Virus record (IMG/VR): IMGVR_UViG_3300040979_000011
Span: 1-60,531 of that record
Length of the DNA: 60,531 nt
DNA from: a virus
Strand: one strand, 5' to 3'
A program made the position numbers and the translations under genes. The first letter of the stretch is position 1, and each line of letters opens with the position of its first letter. Below, piece by piece: positions 41,401-49,157 of the stretch. The notes below the pieces were generated by a model. The model was not told the origin of the DNA, searched no databases, and saw only the letters and a list, made by a program, of their open reading frames with translations.

Positions 41401-44225
41401 CCCGCGAATCGCGAATGGTTCAATATGACGAGCACAGCCCTGAGGCGCGTCTCATGGGTACAACAGTGGGCCAACTAGTGGGGCACAGTTTCATCCCGAC
41501 TGCGATTGGCATCAAGCTTCCTACCAAAGCCGATGAACCCCACCAGAGCTATATCCAGGGCATCTCAACTAACATTCTGGCCAACAATTTCCAGCACCTC
41601 AATGAGAAGCTGGCCTCGATGGGTGTGGAAACACCTTACAAGAGTCTCGGACACAAATTCTTTAACGATTTAGAAGGTTATTTTTCTAATTTGAATGCCG
41701 GACATAGCGGCACCGGACGCGGTTATGCGATTGGCACCGAACACCACCCCAGCGAACCGGACACCTCACATGTGCCCTATAAGCTGACTCATAAGGAAAC
41801 TGATTTTATCAATACGGTGATTAATAACACCGCAGCATTTGCCAAACACGAGGACGCGCAGAAGCTGCGGGACTTGGCCAGAGCCAATGGCACTCTGATC
41901 ACAGAGGAAGGTGAGACCAACCGCATGCGGCACAATATCGAACAGCACGAGCCCGGTTGGCGGCAACGAGTGCTGGAGCCAAGTATCCGAACTTTTAAGA
42001 CCGGCCTGATCGTTGCTCACCATGCAGGTGAGCAGAATATGCCGCAGACCATCCGGCCCGGTAAAGAGTTCCAGGATCTGACGCGAGCCATACAACGCAC
42101 CAGTGAGCGGGGTCGACCGGATGTGCCGATCAGTGTTTCGCTCCATCATAGCTTCCACGACAATCGATTAATCAACAAGATCGAACGTGAGTTCTCCGAA
42201 AACCGGATCGACGAGGCAGAGGCACGCAGACAGTTAGAAGCCATGGGTGAAGATCCCAATGAATACCGTTTTCACGGCGGCAGCGGTGGCTTGATCACGC
42301 CTTATGAAGAGGACCCGGAATCGATCACGCCGGAGGAACACACCCAGATGCGGGATAACCTGCGCAAACAATGGGTGAGCGGAAAACTGAATATCGAGGA
42401 CTACCGCAGAAAAGCTGCCGAAGTTCCGTTACCCTCAAAGCCGTCCCAGGCAGCTGCGCCCAAGCCAATCTCAGAGCCCGAAGAGCCTGAGACACCCGAA
42501 GAAACGCCGGGAACGCCCACTGCCGTGCCGAAAACTGCCGCCCCTATTCCCAGGCCTAAACCGGTACCAGAAGCGCCCCCAGAGCCTACAGAGAAACCGC
42601 AGATACCAAAGAAACCCGGCACTGAAGAACTTGCTAAGCCCCAGAAAGCTCAACCACCGGCACTGGGCGAAGCGCCCAAGGCAGAGGCCAAACCTGAAGC
42701 TGAGGGTGCCCCATCTAGCCGTGAAGCAGGCGAGGCATATCGGCCACCTGTAGAGCCGCCGCCGGCACCGGGTGAGGTGCCCACCCCGACCAAGGCGAAA
42801 GCCTTAACCAAGCCTGCCCCCAGCGCCGCGCAAGGCCTAGAGAAACCCAAGTGGGAGCGCGCAACCGAGAAACAGCGGCAAGCTTATTTAAAACAGCGAG
42901 TAGCTCAGACCCTCGAAGAGCAGCATTCCGATGCCATGCCGCTCAAGCCGATCATGGACGAAAAAGGTGGTTATTCTTATGATCCGCAAGGCAATCCGCG
43001 CTTTGAGCAGCCCGATTATAATCTGGTTAATTCGCCATTATTAAAGAAGAAAGCCCTTGGGCAGATTGAGGGCGCGGACGACCACGAGGACCAATTGAGC
43101 GAGGATGAGCATAACCACCTCAACTTCGTTGAGCGACGGCGCTTGAGCGCAATGCGCAAGACTAGCGCCGTCAAAACCATGGGCGATCGGATCGTCCAAA
43201 ACTACAATCAGATCAAAGACATTCCCGAGATCGCTGCCGGTAAAGGCTGGTACTCGCGGATGCGTGAGAAGCTCCAGCAACATCTGGGCGATGATCGTGA
43301 GATGTTCGCTCAACTGCTGGGAGCCACCAGTGCTAAAACGCCGGTGCGTCACAACTTCATCCAGGCTCTGGACGCTTATGAGCAATGGAAACGTGGCGAT
43401 TTCGATAACCACATCCAGAAGTATCTGGAGGCCCATAACCAGCTCCAGCAAGGCGGCAAAGGCGCGCTGACTAAGTACATGCGCGAGAAAGGCATCCTGG
43501 GTGAGAACGATCCTGATCATAAGAGTGATGCAGCGGCCATGGCCCACTGGATTGATCATCACGGGATCTTGCCTAAGCAGCAGAACGGATCCAAGTACAA
43601 TGCCAATAGCGATCAGGTCTTGAAGGTGCTCGCCGGTACATGGCTCAAGGAAGTCGGCGCACCCAAGACGCCCAACTTCGCCGGGAACCTATCCGGGCGC
43701 ACGCTCCAGGCGACAATCGATGTCTGGGCTGCACGGCACTTGCGTCGACTCGGCTACGAGGGCCAGACCGGCGACGAACCCTGGCGGCATCAGCCGCGCG
43801 GCGAACCGGGCGTGAGTGGCCTCGATTTCGCCTTCAGTCAGGACGCGATGAAGCATGCGGCCGACAAGATCGGCGTTAACCCAGACGATCTCCAGGCTAT
43901 CCTCTGGTACGCTGAGAAACATCACTGGGACCAGCAAGGCTGGACCCGGGGTGAGGGCTCCAAGAAAGCATCCTTTGACGATGTCTTTGATAAAGTCTTT
44001 TCTAAGACTGGTGAGCCGATGAGTTCAAATGATCTCCGGGCCCATTATGCGGCGGAAGCCGAAAAGGCTAAGCGCGTCACTAAAGCCCAGGAATACATGA
44101 CTCACGCTGATCCTAAGATGCGGGCCAAGCTCGAACCCTACATGGCCAAGCACGGGCTCGCACACGAGGACCTGCGGGCGGCTGCGCCGCAAGAAGAAGA
44201 GCAGGGCCTCGAAGAAGCGGCTTGA
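38484..44225 (+). CDS. Giant (1,913-residue) virion protein with peptidoglycan amidase and UBA-like modules
   Basis: Residues 1-280 are disordered with three WTPAD-xGAKPV repeats and Gln/Pro tracts. About residues 284-433 form an amidase_2/PGRP-type N-acetylmuramoyl-L-alanine amidase: NIILHSSDG, HYYVTRDGRIYHFVNDN, SATIGIEQEH and VLKHSDIAPERKVDP hold the zinc-ligand-type histidines and the D of the DPG/DPI motif. Around 663-687 and 764-804 are UBA-like helical modules (VQALVGMGIKKAHAQQLVAN). Residues about 885-1300 and 1550-1870 are two further folded regions unknown to me. The last (LSGRTLQATIDVWAARHLRR) resembles regions of polyvalent phage proteins. Probably ejected, with local wall digestion during DNA entry. 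Confidence 0.65.
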   Translation: MPTAAERVSLEEASRYAGSPTPWTSENAPDVGLDPNKGFTNPQFGVSQPVQSTLPPETTPPPSMAPGLGTIGGAPLAEPTKEKWTPADAGAKPVSDQSKAETATDNKPSDKPAGKSWTPADVGAKPVDQTAASQPTEKSWTPADGGAKPVTTEAQPQPQPQPQPQPQAKQPLVVPAPTPQGPTTTEQLPEGQEDQHTRINDLITSGKSPGEAQAIVSGKEPKTISGAPPKVVKPEEPKAQAEPEAPQVPLEEDPVLKHYREVARQRAQAEAQPQTTQPQQPPQMIEYSANPNAYSKGRGGNHIQNIILHSSDGSEKGDVNQLTQHLSSHYYVTRDGRIYHFVNDNDSAWHAGKTINNNTYGNSATIGIEQEHVDGKQDWPEAQVRATARLTSYLQNKYGLSNSNVLKHSDIAPERKVDPIDYPWDNFYKYVAESGGGVGKGIAGHGGGALLPKSTAGLNVTHFGYKTDPNLDPESAKGHGKYVDHMIAGYDVALNKAGAAKVGNPKPGAKFIYDGREFRYADAVPEKYADARFDVFDPNFGGREAEGGKAVAGAGKGGKALPGGGEGGKPSLEGGGGAPILGGGPMVSVGYAGPSGSAQAEQQQSPFYAGGGRGGGGATEAAPGGGEFSISYPPSLGGVVIVGDGKTKAKRIASKEEEEEEEDPVVTALMTRGFTRPQALKFALSSRALISPIGVRGVRTQPPAAPIQPSTAKPLALPPPAPAAATATGVKPSPEVTLPSKQPQIPARKVPPTAAPSTAASADKQAVVQALVGMGIKKAHAQQLVANVHGANVDELLRNALRAHAQAVRGVEGGSFRPPQQTPPPAPPTPKPQEQRTTAPEPVLHKAPVPEPEPRPAEEPTPYPTTGGTHGVANPPSFAKLTPGLKLSDAVKEHATLVSEDDPRVKKQADGMTKGEHFVPGDPIHDQLLNGLPEGQGGRQHQILGEAEQAIAEKRPMHISYLSAPKEAQRYPTRESRMVQYDEHSPEARLMGTTVGQLVGHSFIPTAIGIKLPTKADEPHQSYIQGISTNILANNFQHLNEKLASMGVETPYKSLGHKFFNDLEGYFSNLNAGHSGTGRGYAIGTEHHPSEPDTSHVPYKLTHKETDFINTVINNTAAFAKHEDAQKLRDLARANGTLITEEGETNRMRHNIEQHEPGWRQRVLEPSIRTFKTGLIVAHHAGEQNMPQTIRPGKEFQDLTRAIQRTSERGRPDVPISVSLHHSFHDNRLINKIEREFSENRIDEAEARRQLEAMGEDPNEYRFHGGSGGLITPYEEDPESITPEEHTQMRDNLRKQWVSGKLNIEDYRRKAAEVPLPSKPSQAAAPKPISEPEEPETPEETPGTPTAVPKTAAPIPRPKPVPEAPPEPTEKPQIPKKPGTEELAKPQKAQPPALGEAPKAEAKPEAEGAPSSREAGEAYRPPVEPPPAPGEVPTPTKAKALTKPAPSAAQGLEKPKWERATEKQRQAYLKQRVAQTLEEQHSDAMPLKPIMDEKGGYSYDPQGNPRFEQPDYNLVNSPLLKKKALGQIEGADDHEDQLSEDEHNHLNFVERRRLSAMRKTSAVKTMGDRIVQNYNQIKDIPEIAAGKGWYSRMREKLQQHLGDDREMFAQLLGATSAKTPVRHNFIQALDAYEQWKRGDFDNHIQKYLEAHNQLQQGGKGALTKYMREKGILGENDPDHKSDAAAMAHWIDHHGILPKQQNGSKYNANSDQVLKVLAGTWLKEVGAPKTPNFAGNLSGRTLQATIDVWAARHLRRLGYEGQTGDEPWRHQPRGEPGVSGLDFAFSQDAMKHAADKIGVNPDDLQAILWYAEKHHWDQQGWTRGEGSKKASFDDVFDKVFSKTGEPMSSNDLRAHYAAEAEKAKRVTKAQEYMTHADPKMRAKLEPYMAKHGLAHEDLRAAAPQEEEQGLEEAA

Positions 44226-44231
44226 AATTTT

Positions 44232-44516
44232 TCAGGCGGAACGCTGTTGTTGTGCTTTCTGCCTTCGGATTTTACGCTTAGCTAGTCCCAAAAAGAAGCC
44301 GATAACCATGAGTAAGATGACAGCGGTGAAAAATAAAAATGGCTGATATTGCAACGCTGCCATTATCACGAACACCAGGGCTATCAGGATCCAGATCCCG
44401 ATCTGGATAGCAGCAGGGGTGATAAAGATGATGAAGAGCCAAGCACCTAAACTCATCGGCTCCTCCGTATAGCCTGTCAGGTTGCCGTCTTTGTCGTAGG
44501 TTTTCAAGGTTCTCAT
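44232..44516 (-). CDS. Membrane protein under palindromic operator C
   Basis: A 94-residue protein, MRTLKTYDKDGNLTGYTEEP, with two hydrophobic segments (about 24-50 and 57-76) and a basic tail. It starts about 15 bp from operator copy C and ends converging on the giant virion gene. It shares its operator with early leftward genes, so it is probably expressed in the lysogen or early. Membrane exclusion or superinfection roles are possible but unshown. Confidence 0.65.
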   Translation of the reverse strand: MRTLKTYDKDGNLTGYTEEPMSLGAWLFIIFITPAAIQIGIWILIALVFVIMAALQYQPFLFFTAVILLMVIGFFLGLAKRKIRRQKAQQQRSA

Positions 44517-44531
44517 ACACTATATAATCGA

Positions 44532-44575
44532 CCGTTTACTTGAAAGATCAAGTAAATAATCCAACTATTTTCCCC
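44532..44575 (-). promoter_or_regulatory. Palindromic operator/promoter, copy C
   Basis: TTTACTTGA (44535-44543) and TCAAGTAAA (44548-44556) are a perfect 9-bp inverted repeat with spacer AAGA, followed by TAATCCAACTATTTTCCCC. This is the most symmetrical of the four copies and defines the consensus. It precedes the leftward membrane gene. Interpreted as a repressor operator. Confidence 0.65.
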
Positions 44576-44625
44576 TTACGATAACATAGACTTGAAACCT
44601 ACGCAACGCTGCGTATGTTTAAAGC

Positions 44626-44847
44626 GTGAAGAAACTTCTGTTGGTAGGACTTTTGGCAGGGACGAGCGCATTCGCTGGAGACCTCTGGGAATGGGCTCCA
44701 GGCCATTATACTTACACCGATAACCATGGCCGAGTGAGCAACGGGTGGACCTGGGCTCCCGGGCACACCAGCTGGACCGATTCTTGCGGGCATACCCGTG
44801 ATGTTTGGGAATGGGCTCCAGGGCACTTCTCGATCAGCGGAGACTGA
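44626..44847 (+). CDS. Secreted WAPGH-repeat protein
   Basis: A 73-residue protein with a GTG start: MKKLLLVGLLAGTSAFAG is a clear signal peptide with an alanine-rich cleavage site. The mature part is three repeats of about 20 residues, each with W-x-WAPGH (LWEWAPGHYTYTDNHGR, TWAPGHTSWTD, VWEWAPGHFSISGD). Short Trp/His repeats of this type may bind sugar or metal. It lies in the divergent region after the giant gene. Function unknown. Confidence 0.6.
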   Translation: MKKLLLVGLLAGTSAFAGDLWEWAPGHYTYTDNHGRVSNGWTWAPGHTSWTDSCGHTRDVWEWAPGHFSISGD

Positions 44848-44870
44848 AACAGTCGCGGCGAATCACTGAT

Positions 44871-45347
44871 ATGTTGCCACGTACCAGAGCAGAATCTTCG
44901 CCGGAAGCTGAAGCGACCATCGCTTCACTGCGGCGTGAATACCAGAAGCAGTCCAAACGCCACTTTAGCTGGGGTCCGATTATGGCCGCCTTGGCTATCG
45001 GTTGGGTTGGAGCCATCCTGTTTATGAGCCGGACCAAAAATGCTGACCCACTGGCTGATGCCCGGCTCAATAACGCGCCGGCGGTGGCAGCCGCGCCGAC
45101 TCCGACAGTGCCGCGTGCGCAATTGGTTAATCACTTCGCGCCGCGTCCGATCGGCGGTGCTGCACGGGTACAATTACCAGATGGACGCATTCTCTGGACC
45201 AAGGTATGTGTGGGAGTAAAGTCGCTAACCGATCTACCGCGAAGCGGCAACTTGATTGGCGATATGCGGTACGTCAGCGGGACCAACGCTTTTTGGGTGT
45301 GGACAACACCGATTAGCGGCGGCCTCCCAACCTGGATTGATCCCTAA
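44871..45347 (+). CDS. Membrane-anchored hypothetical protein
   Basis: A 158-residue protein from MLPRTRAESSPEAEATIAS. One transmembrane segment (about residues 36-53, WGPIMAALAIGWVGAILFM) follows a charged N-terminus, so the C-terminal domain is probably outside. That domain ends WVWTTPISGGLPTWIDP. The ATG at 44871 is preferred to the in-frame start at 44805, which overlaps the WAPGH gene. TAATG joins it to the next gene. Confidence 0.5.
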   Translation: MLPRTRAESSPEAEATIASLRREYQKQSKRHFSWGPIMAALAIGWVGAILFMSRTKNADPLADARLNNAPAVAAAPTPTVPRAQLVNHFAPRPIGGAARVQLPDGRILWTKVCVGVKSLTDLPRSGNLIGDMRYVSGTNAFWVWTTPISGGLPTWIDP

Positions 45348-45880
45348 TGCCTAAAGAACAACAACCACAGCAACCGCAGCAGCAGGAGCAACCTCCGCAG
45401 CAGGACCAAACCCATCCGATCGCTGATCAGTTCAGCGATGACGAGATGGAGCAAGTCCAGCGTTACGGTCAAGCCCTCTCCACTCCGAGCGATTTCTCTG
45501 ATGAAGTTGAGAAGGAGCTTAATAAGCGCGGCGCTTACGAACGGCACCGTGAAGCTGGTGCACAGAAAATGCATCAAGCTCAGACCTCTGGTTCTGAAGG
45601 CCTGGGGCCGAGCGAGGCCGAACAAAAACTCAGTCAACAGAGAAACGCGCTGCTCCAGCGGCAGGCTCAGACCGGCACAGCTGGTGCTGCCCAGGCCCAG
45701 CAAGGCCGATCCGGCTCACCCACTCCCCCGCCAGCACCCACCGGCCCTCAGGGCGTCACCCAGCCATACTCGTCCCAGGCCGGTGCGGTCGGCGGAGCTG
45801 GCCAAGCCCCGCAACCCCAGGCGCAACCGCAAGGGCCACCAGCTGCGCCTGAAGGCGAAGCGCCACCAGAACAAACTTGA
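45347..45880 (+). CDS. Pro/Gln-rich low-complexity protein
   Basis: A 177-residue protein, MPKEQQPQQPQQQEQPPQQ. A central helical segment (DQFSDDEMEQVQRYGQALS through EQKLSQQRNALLQRQA) is flanked by Gln/Pro-rich disordered regions. Composition matches the giant virion proteins upstream. Its ATG overlaps the previous stop by one base. A terminator follows. Confidence 0.5.
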   Translation: MPKEQQPQQPQQQEQPPQQDQTHPIADQFSDDEMEQVQRYGQALSTPSDFSDEVEKELNKRGAYERHREAGAQKMHQAQTSGSEGLGPSEAEQKLSQQRNALLQRQAQTGTAGAAQAQQGRSGSPTPPPAPTGPQGVTQPYSSQAGAVGGAGQAPQPQAQPQGPPAAPEGEAPPEQT

Positions 45881-45933
45881 TTTATTCCGTGATCAAGGTT
45901 AAGAGTAAAGAGTCCCGAAAGGGGCGAAAACGT

Positions 45934-46179
45934 TCATATACGAGCCGTCCGGGGCCTAAAAACTCCGGGCGGTCTTTTTGTGACTAGTGGCCTATGGCCG
46001 ATGATCAGCGATCGGCTCTGATCGTATTCTGCGTGCACGATCCGTTCGCGATCGGTGTAGGGTAGGGCTAGGTATTCGGCGGGCGTTAGTTTTCTGATTT
46101 TCTCACGCCAGCGGCCATTGATTCTGACCGAGAGCGAGCCGCCTTGGTGGAAGACGACTTTGTTAGGTTTGTGGTTCAT
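45934..46179 (-). CDS. Small basic hypothetical protein
   Basis: An 81-residue protein from MNHKPNKVVFHQGGSLSVR, basic, with a YTDRERIVHAEYDQSRSLII stretch. Upstream on the minus strand a GTGCGTG/CACGCAC inverted repeat near 46180-46207 may be an operator. Its C-terminus overlaps the terminator hairpin. No family recognised. Confidence 0.45.
   Translation of the reverse strand: MNHKPNKVVFHQGGSLSVRINGRWREKIRKLTPAEYLALPYTDRERIVHAEYDQSRSLIIGHRPLVTKRPPGVFRPRTARI
45943..45979 (+). terminator. Rho-independent terminator
   Basis: CCGTCCGG (45945-45952) and CCGGGCGG (45965-45972) form a GC-rich stem, followed by TCTTTTT. It lies 60 bp after the Pro/Gln-rich gene and ends this rightward operon. The minus-strand gene at 45934-46179 also reads through it. 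Confidence 0.75.
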
Positions 46180-46267
46180 GTGCGTGCAGTAATTTACCAC
46201 ACGCACTTTCTGCGAAGCCTCTGTTTAAGCCGTTTCGCTGGTCGTTTCCCTGGGAGCGAAAAAATAA

Positions 46268-46303
46268 TTTGACATGATTATTCACTTTGACTTATCAAGT
46301 GTG
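46268..46303 (+). promoter_or_regulatory. Palindromic operator/promoter, copy D (ParB-like gene)
   Basis: CACTTTGA/TCAAGTG with spacer CTTA is the same palindrome as copies A-C but in the opposite orientation, preceded by TTGACATGATTATT. TTGACA is a good -35 box. Because the site covers the first ATG of the frame (46274), translation more likely begins at 46325. Confidence 0.55.
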
Positions 46304-46324
46304 GTTTGCATTCGATGTCGGTCA

Positions 46325-47527
46325 ATGAAACTTGAGCCTCATCCAATCGCACTCTGCTATCCGCCCTTGAGCGAGGTGGATTTTTGCGACTTGAAGGAGA
46401 GCATCCAGAAAAACGGCCAACTCAATCCCATTACCTTATATGAAGGCAAGGTGTTGGACGGCACTCAACGTCAGCGTGCTTGTAATGAGCTTGGGATCGA
46501 GTCCAAGACAATCAGTCCCCAAATTGATGATCCAGTTGCTTATGTTGTTAATCAGAACGAACGACGACGTCATTTAACCAAACTCCAAAGAACTGAAGTG
46601 GCTGCACGCCTCGTAGGGCTTAAATGGGGGACTAATCAGTATGCGCAAAAAGTGGAGTCCTCGCGTGAGGACTCCACTTTTCCATTTACAAAAGCAGCTA
46701 AACTGATGGGCGTTAGCGAGCCGCAGGTGTCGCGATTTAGAAAGGTGCTTAAGTCGGGTGTACCGGAGTTGATGCAAGCGGTGAAAGAGAAACGAGTCAA
46801 CCTTGATATCGCGAGCAAAATCGCCAAAGCCTCTCCCGATCAACAGCGGCTAGAGCTGACACGACCTCCCAATGTTCTTAGGGCACAATTCTCACCGCGA
46901 AATAAAAAGGAAGTTAAGGTAATTGATCCCAAGCAAGATGAGCTTTTGGCTGAGATCAACGCGCCCAGCATTTTCCCAAAAGGGTTGCCGCTCCCGGTTC
47001 ATCCGACCAGACCTGACCACACGAAAATCATTCAGGAGGCGATCCTGACTCTGCAAAGAAACGAGCCGGAGATTGCGCGGTTGCAATCGCGGAAACAACT
47101 CAACGAAAAGATCTGGGTCTACACGCAATGTATCCAGACTTATGCGCTCAAGATGGAGGATAGAACGACCGGCCCGATCGATCTGTCCTGGATTCGCTGG
47201 GCTCAATCGGTTGCCGACAAATACCGGCGACGAGAAGAGATGTTTCTTCGGCAGGAACGGAGGGCCGGGACGCTGAGTAAAGAGCGGCAACCAGAACCGC
47301 CAAAGAGACGCTTCGTAGAAAAGGGTTATCAGGGCCGATTCAAACGCTTAAGTATCGAATACAAGCGCTTGCTACGAAAAATGGGTTTCAGTTTGGCTGA
47401 CGAAACTCAGCTCCTAGGCGACATCCAAAAGCTGACCAAAAGTTATTTCGAAGCATTTCGGGGACCGCAGGATCGCAATGGTTCTGTGCCCGCCTCGCAA
47501 CCATCGGAGCTATGTGCTCCGCATTAA
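46325..47527 (+). CDS. ParB/RepB-type protein
   Basis: A 400-residue protein from MKLEPHPIALCYPPLSEVD. The ParB N-terminal fold is clear: KNGQLNPITLYEGKVLDGTQ and RQRACNEL (about residues 29-56), then a helix-turn-helix FTKAAKLMGVSEPQVSRFRK (about 121-140). The C-terminal 230 residues are charged and helical, unlike a canonical ParB dimerisation tail. An in-gene 15-bp palindrome (46648-46681) encodes residues about 108-120. ParB-like phage proteins partition plasmid-prophages or act as regulators; the nearby palindromes suggest a DNA site. The start at 46274 is the alternative. Confidence 0.75.
   Translation: MKLEPHPIALCYPPLSEVDFCDLKESIQKNGQLNPITLYEGKVLDGTQRQRACNELGIESKTISPQIDDPVAYVVNQNERRRHLTKLQRTEVAARLVGLKWGTNQYAQKVESSREDSTFPFTKAAKLMGVSEPQVSRFRKVLKSGVPELMQAVKEKRVNLDIASKIAKASPDQQRLELTRPPNVLRAQFSPRNKKEVKVIDPKQDELLAEINAPSIFPKGLPLPVHPTRPDHTKIIQEAILTLQRNEPEIARLQSRKQLNEKIWVYTQCIQTYALKMEDRTTGPIDLSWIRWAQSVADKYRRREEMFLRQERRAGTLSKERQPEPPKRRFVEKGYQGRFKRLSIEYKRLLRKMGFSLADETQLLGDIQKLTKSYFEAFRGPQDRNGSVPASQPSELCAPH
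46648..46681. repeat. Perfect palindrome, parS-like candidate 1 (inside the ParB-like gene)
   Basis: AAAAGTGGAGTCCTC (46648-46662) and its reverse complement (46667-46681) flank a 4-nt loop, GCGT. It shares the core AGTCCTC-N4-GAGGACT with the palindrome at 48524-48545. ParB proteins bind short palindromic parS sites that often lie in or near parB. Confidence 0.6.
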
Positions 47528-47547
47528 AAAAATGGAGCTAGAAGCTC

Positions 47548-48450
47548 ATGAAAGACCCAAAGGATCCAAAAGATCCCAACGATATTCCGCCGGAAGCGGA
47601 ATCACCACCACCTCTGATAGATTTACCTCCTCCTCCGCCCGAATTTCGAAGCGGTCCAGAGAAGTTCGATCCAGAGCGGTGTGGGGAGCTGGTTAAGCAT
47701 GGGAGTAGGTATCAACGTCCGCCAAGCATGGCGACGGTACGGAGATACGCTCGCGATCTCCGTAACGGAAGATGGCGCTGGAATGCAGCCCCAATCCGTT
47801 TTGATGGAGTCGATGAACACGGACATCCAAAGATGGTGGACGGATTTCATCGCTGTATGGCAGTTATAGAAGCAAACGTTACCGTTTACTTCTTTTGCAC
47901 CTATGGCATCAGCTTGGAAGCGATGCATACGACTGACACAGGCCGTACGCGTTCGCTGGCTCAGCAGTTTTACCTAAACGGCGTACAAGCGCCGAAAGTG
48001 GCTGCTGATATCATCAAGTTGTTGGCGGTTTATCGTCTCAACCCCAAGCGCGGATTCTCTGGTCCATTATCGAGTGATTCAGAGTATCACGAGTGCCTAG
48101 AGGCTAATCCTGGAGTACGGGATATCGCCAAAGAGTATGTGCGTCAATTACCGAAAAATTTGTCGGATGGCCTGATCGGCTGCGCTCACTACCTGTTCGC
48201 AGAAAAAGATCCGGTTGCCGCCAAAAGCTTCTGTGATGCCGTTGTTTCGGGTGAACATCTCGCTATCGGCGAACCAGCCTACGAATTCCGCGAGTGGGTA
48301 ATCTCGCTGGATAAAAAGACCGAAAGAGTCAGTACGGCCAAGATCGGTAATGTGTTGGTCGATTGCTGGAACAAATTCGCTGAAGGCAAACGCGTTACTC
48401 GAATCAGGATCCCGCGCCAGTGTCCCGAGATCCTTAGCCCCCAACATTAA
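47548..48450 (+). CDS. ParB/Srx-fold phage protein
   Basis: A 300-residue protein. A proline-rich N-terminus (about 35 residues) precedes a ParB/sulfiredoxin-like core: RPPSMATVRRYARDLRNGRW and PKMVDGFHRCMAVIEANVTV (the DGxHR box, about 91-96), then a helical C-terminus. Proteins of this type are common in tailed phages; some have DNA-binding or nuclease roles. It lies 20 bp after the ParB-like gene, so the two are probably co-expressed. Confidence 0.6.
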   Translation: MKDPKDPKDPNDIPPEAESPPPLIDLPPPPPEFRSGPEKFDPERCGELVKHGSRYQRPPSMATVRRYARDLRNGRWRWNAAPIRFDGVDEHGHPKMVDGFHRCMAVIEANVTVYFFCTYGISLEAMHTTDTGRTRSLAQQFYLNGVQAPKVAADIIKLLAVYRLNPKRGFSGPLSSDSEYHECLEANPGVRDIAKEYVRQLPKNLSDGLIGCAHYLFAEKDPVAAKSFCDAVVSGEHLAIGEPAYEFREWVISLDKKTERVSTAKIGNVLVDCWNKFAEGKRVTRIRIPRQCPEILSPQH

Positions 48451-48464
48451 GCCTCGGTAAAACC

Positions 48465-48497
48465 CCGCCTCTTCTCGGACTAAACGGGAAGAGGCGG
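48465..48497 (+). terminator. Strong hairpin after the ParB-fold gene
   Basis: CCGCCTCTTC (48465-48474) pairs with GAAGAGGCGG (48488-48497), a 10-bp perfect stem, 15 bp after the upstream stop. There is no U-run, so termination may be weak or Rho-dependent, or the hairpin protects the mRNA end. Confidence 0.5.
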
Positions 48498-48523
48498 CTG
48501 CTAACGATCGATTGGCAAAAATC

Positions 48524-48545
48524 CAAGTCCTCAAATGAGGACTTG
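48524..48545. repeat. Perfect palindrome, parS-like candidate 2
   Basis: CAAGTCCTC (48524-48532) and GAGGACTTG (48537-48545) form a perfect inverted repeat around AAAT. The core AGTCCTC-N4-GAGGACT is identical to the palindrome inside the ParB-like gene at 46648-46681. Probable recognition site of the same protein. Confidence 0.6.
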
Positions 48546-48576
48546 AAAATCTCACGCGCAAAAGAGGCAATCCTAA

Positions 48577-48888
48577 ATGCTGGTCACTGAAGAAAGTTTC
48601 AAGCTTGATCCTTCAAGGACGCAGGAACGTATCGAAGCCTACTTGGAAATAGGTTTGAGTCTCGAGGAGGCGAAGAAAGCGGCTGAGAACGATAACCTCG
48701 ATTTTTTTGAGACTAGGTTTCCCTACCCAGATAGCTGCCCGTGCTGTGGGAAAAAAGTCACCGTGCCTTTCGTTTACTGGAATATGTCTATTGCTGAAGG
48801 AGGCATTTCCTTGCATTTGGAATGTGCCAGCCATCTTGGAAGTAATCTCCTGCTCGATGTGGCGAGGGATAAAGTGAAGCGCCGCTAG
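48577..48888 (+). CDS. Zinc-finger-containing small protein
   Basis: A 103-residue protein, MLVTEESFKLDPSRTQERI. A helical N-terminal half with a UBA-like look is followed by CPCCGKKVTVPFVYWNMS (about residues 51-68) and a later HLEC, together forming a zinc site. It follows the parS-like palindrome and converges with the excisionase-like gene. Role unknown. Confidence 0.6.
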   Translation: MLVTEESFKLDPSRTQERIEAYLEIGLSLEEAKKAAENDNLDFFETRFPYPDSCPCCGKKVTVPFVYWNMSIAEGGISLHLECASHLGSNLLLDVARDKVKRR

Positions 48889-49157
48889 CGGTCGCGACGA
48901 CCCATCTGGCGAGAAAGGAGTTCTTGCCACCACTGCGAGACCAGCTCGCGCCGGAAACGCCATTTGCCACCTTTCTCGTTTTGGAAAGCGCCGTCGATTC
49001 TGCCTTTCCGCACCCAATCGCGCAGAGTCGTAATGCTGATCCCAGAGAGTTCAGCCAGCTCATAAAGATCGATACTCTTGCGGTGATCACCGGGCGGGAA
49101 AAGCGCAGGGATTTGCTGGTCGAGCCCCTTCGAATCGAAATGAAATTTCCTTGGCAT
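48885..49157 (-). CDS. xis: MerR/excisionase-type HTH protein
   Basis: A 90-residue protein, MPRKFHFDSKGLDQQIPAL. Residues about 28-70 (SIDLYELAELSGISITTLRD, WVRKGRIDGA, KGGKWRFRRELVSQWW) are a winged helix-turn-helix of the excisionase/MerR HTH_17 type. It is divergent from the integrase with a 245-bp region between, the usual arrangement for a recombination directionality factor. The xis name is inferred from fold and place. Confidence 0.65.
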   Translation of the reverse strand: MPRKFHFDSKGLDQQIPALFPPGDHRKSIDLYELAELSGISITTLRDWVRKGRIDGAFQNEKGGKWRFRRELVSQWWQELLSRQMGRRDR

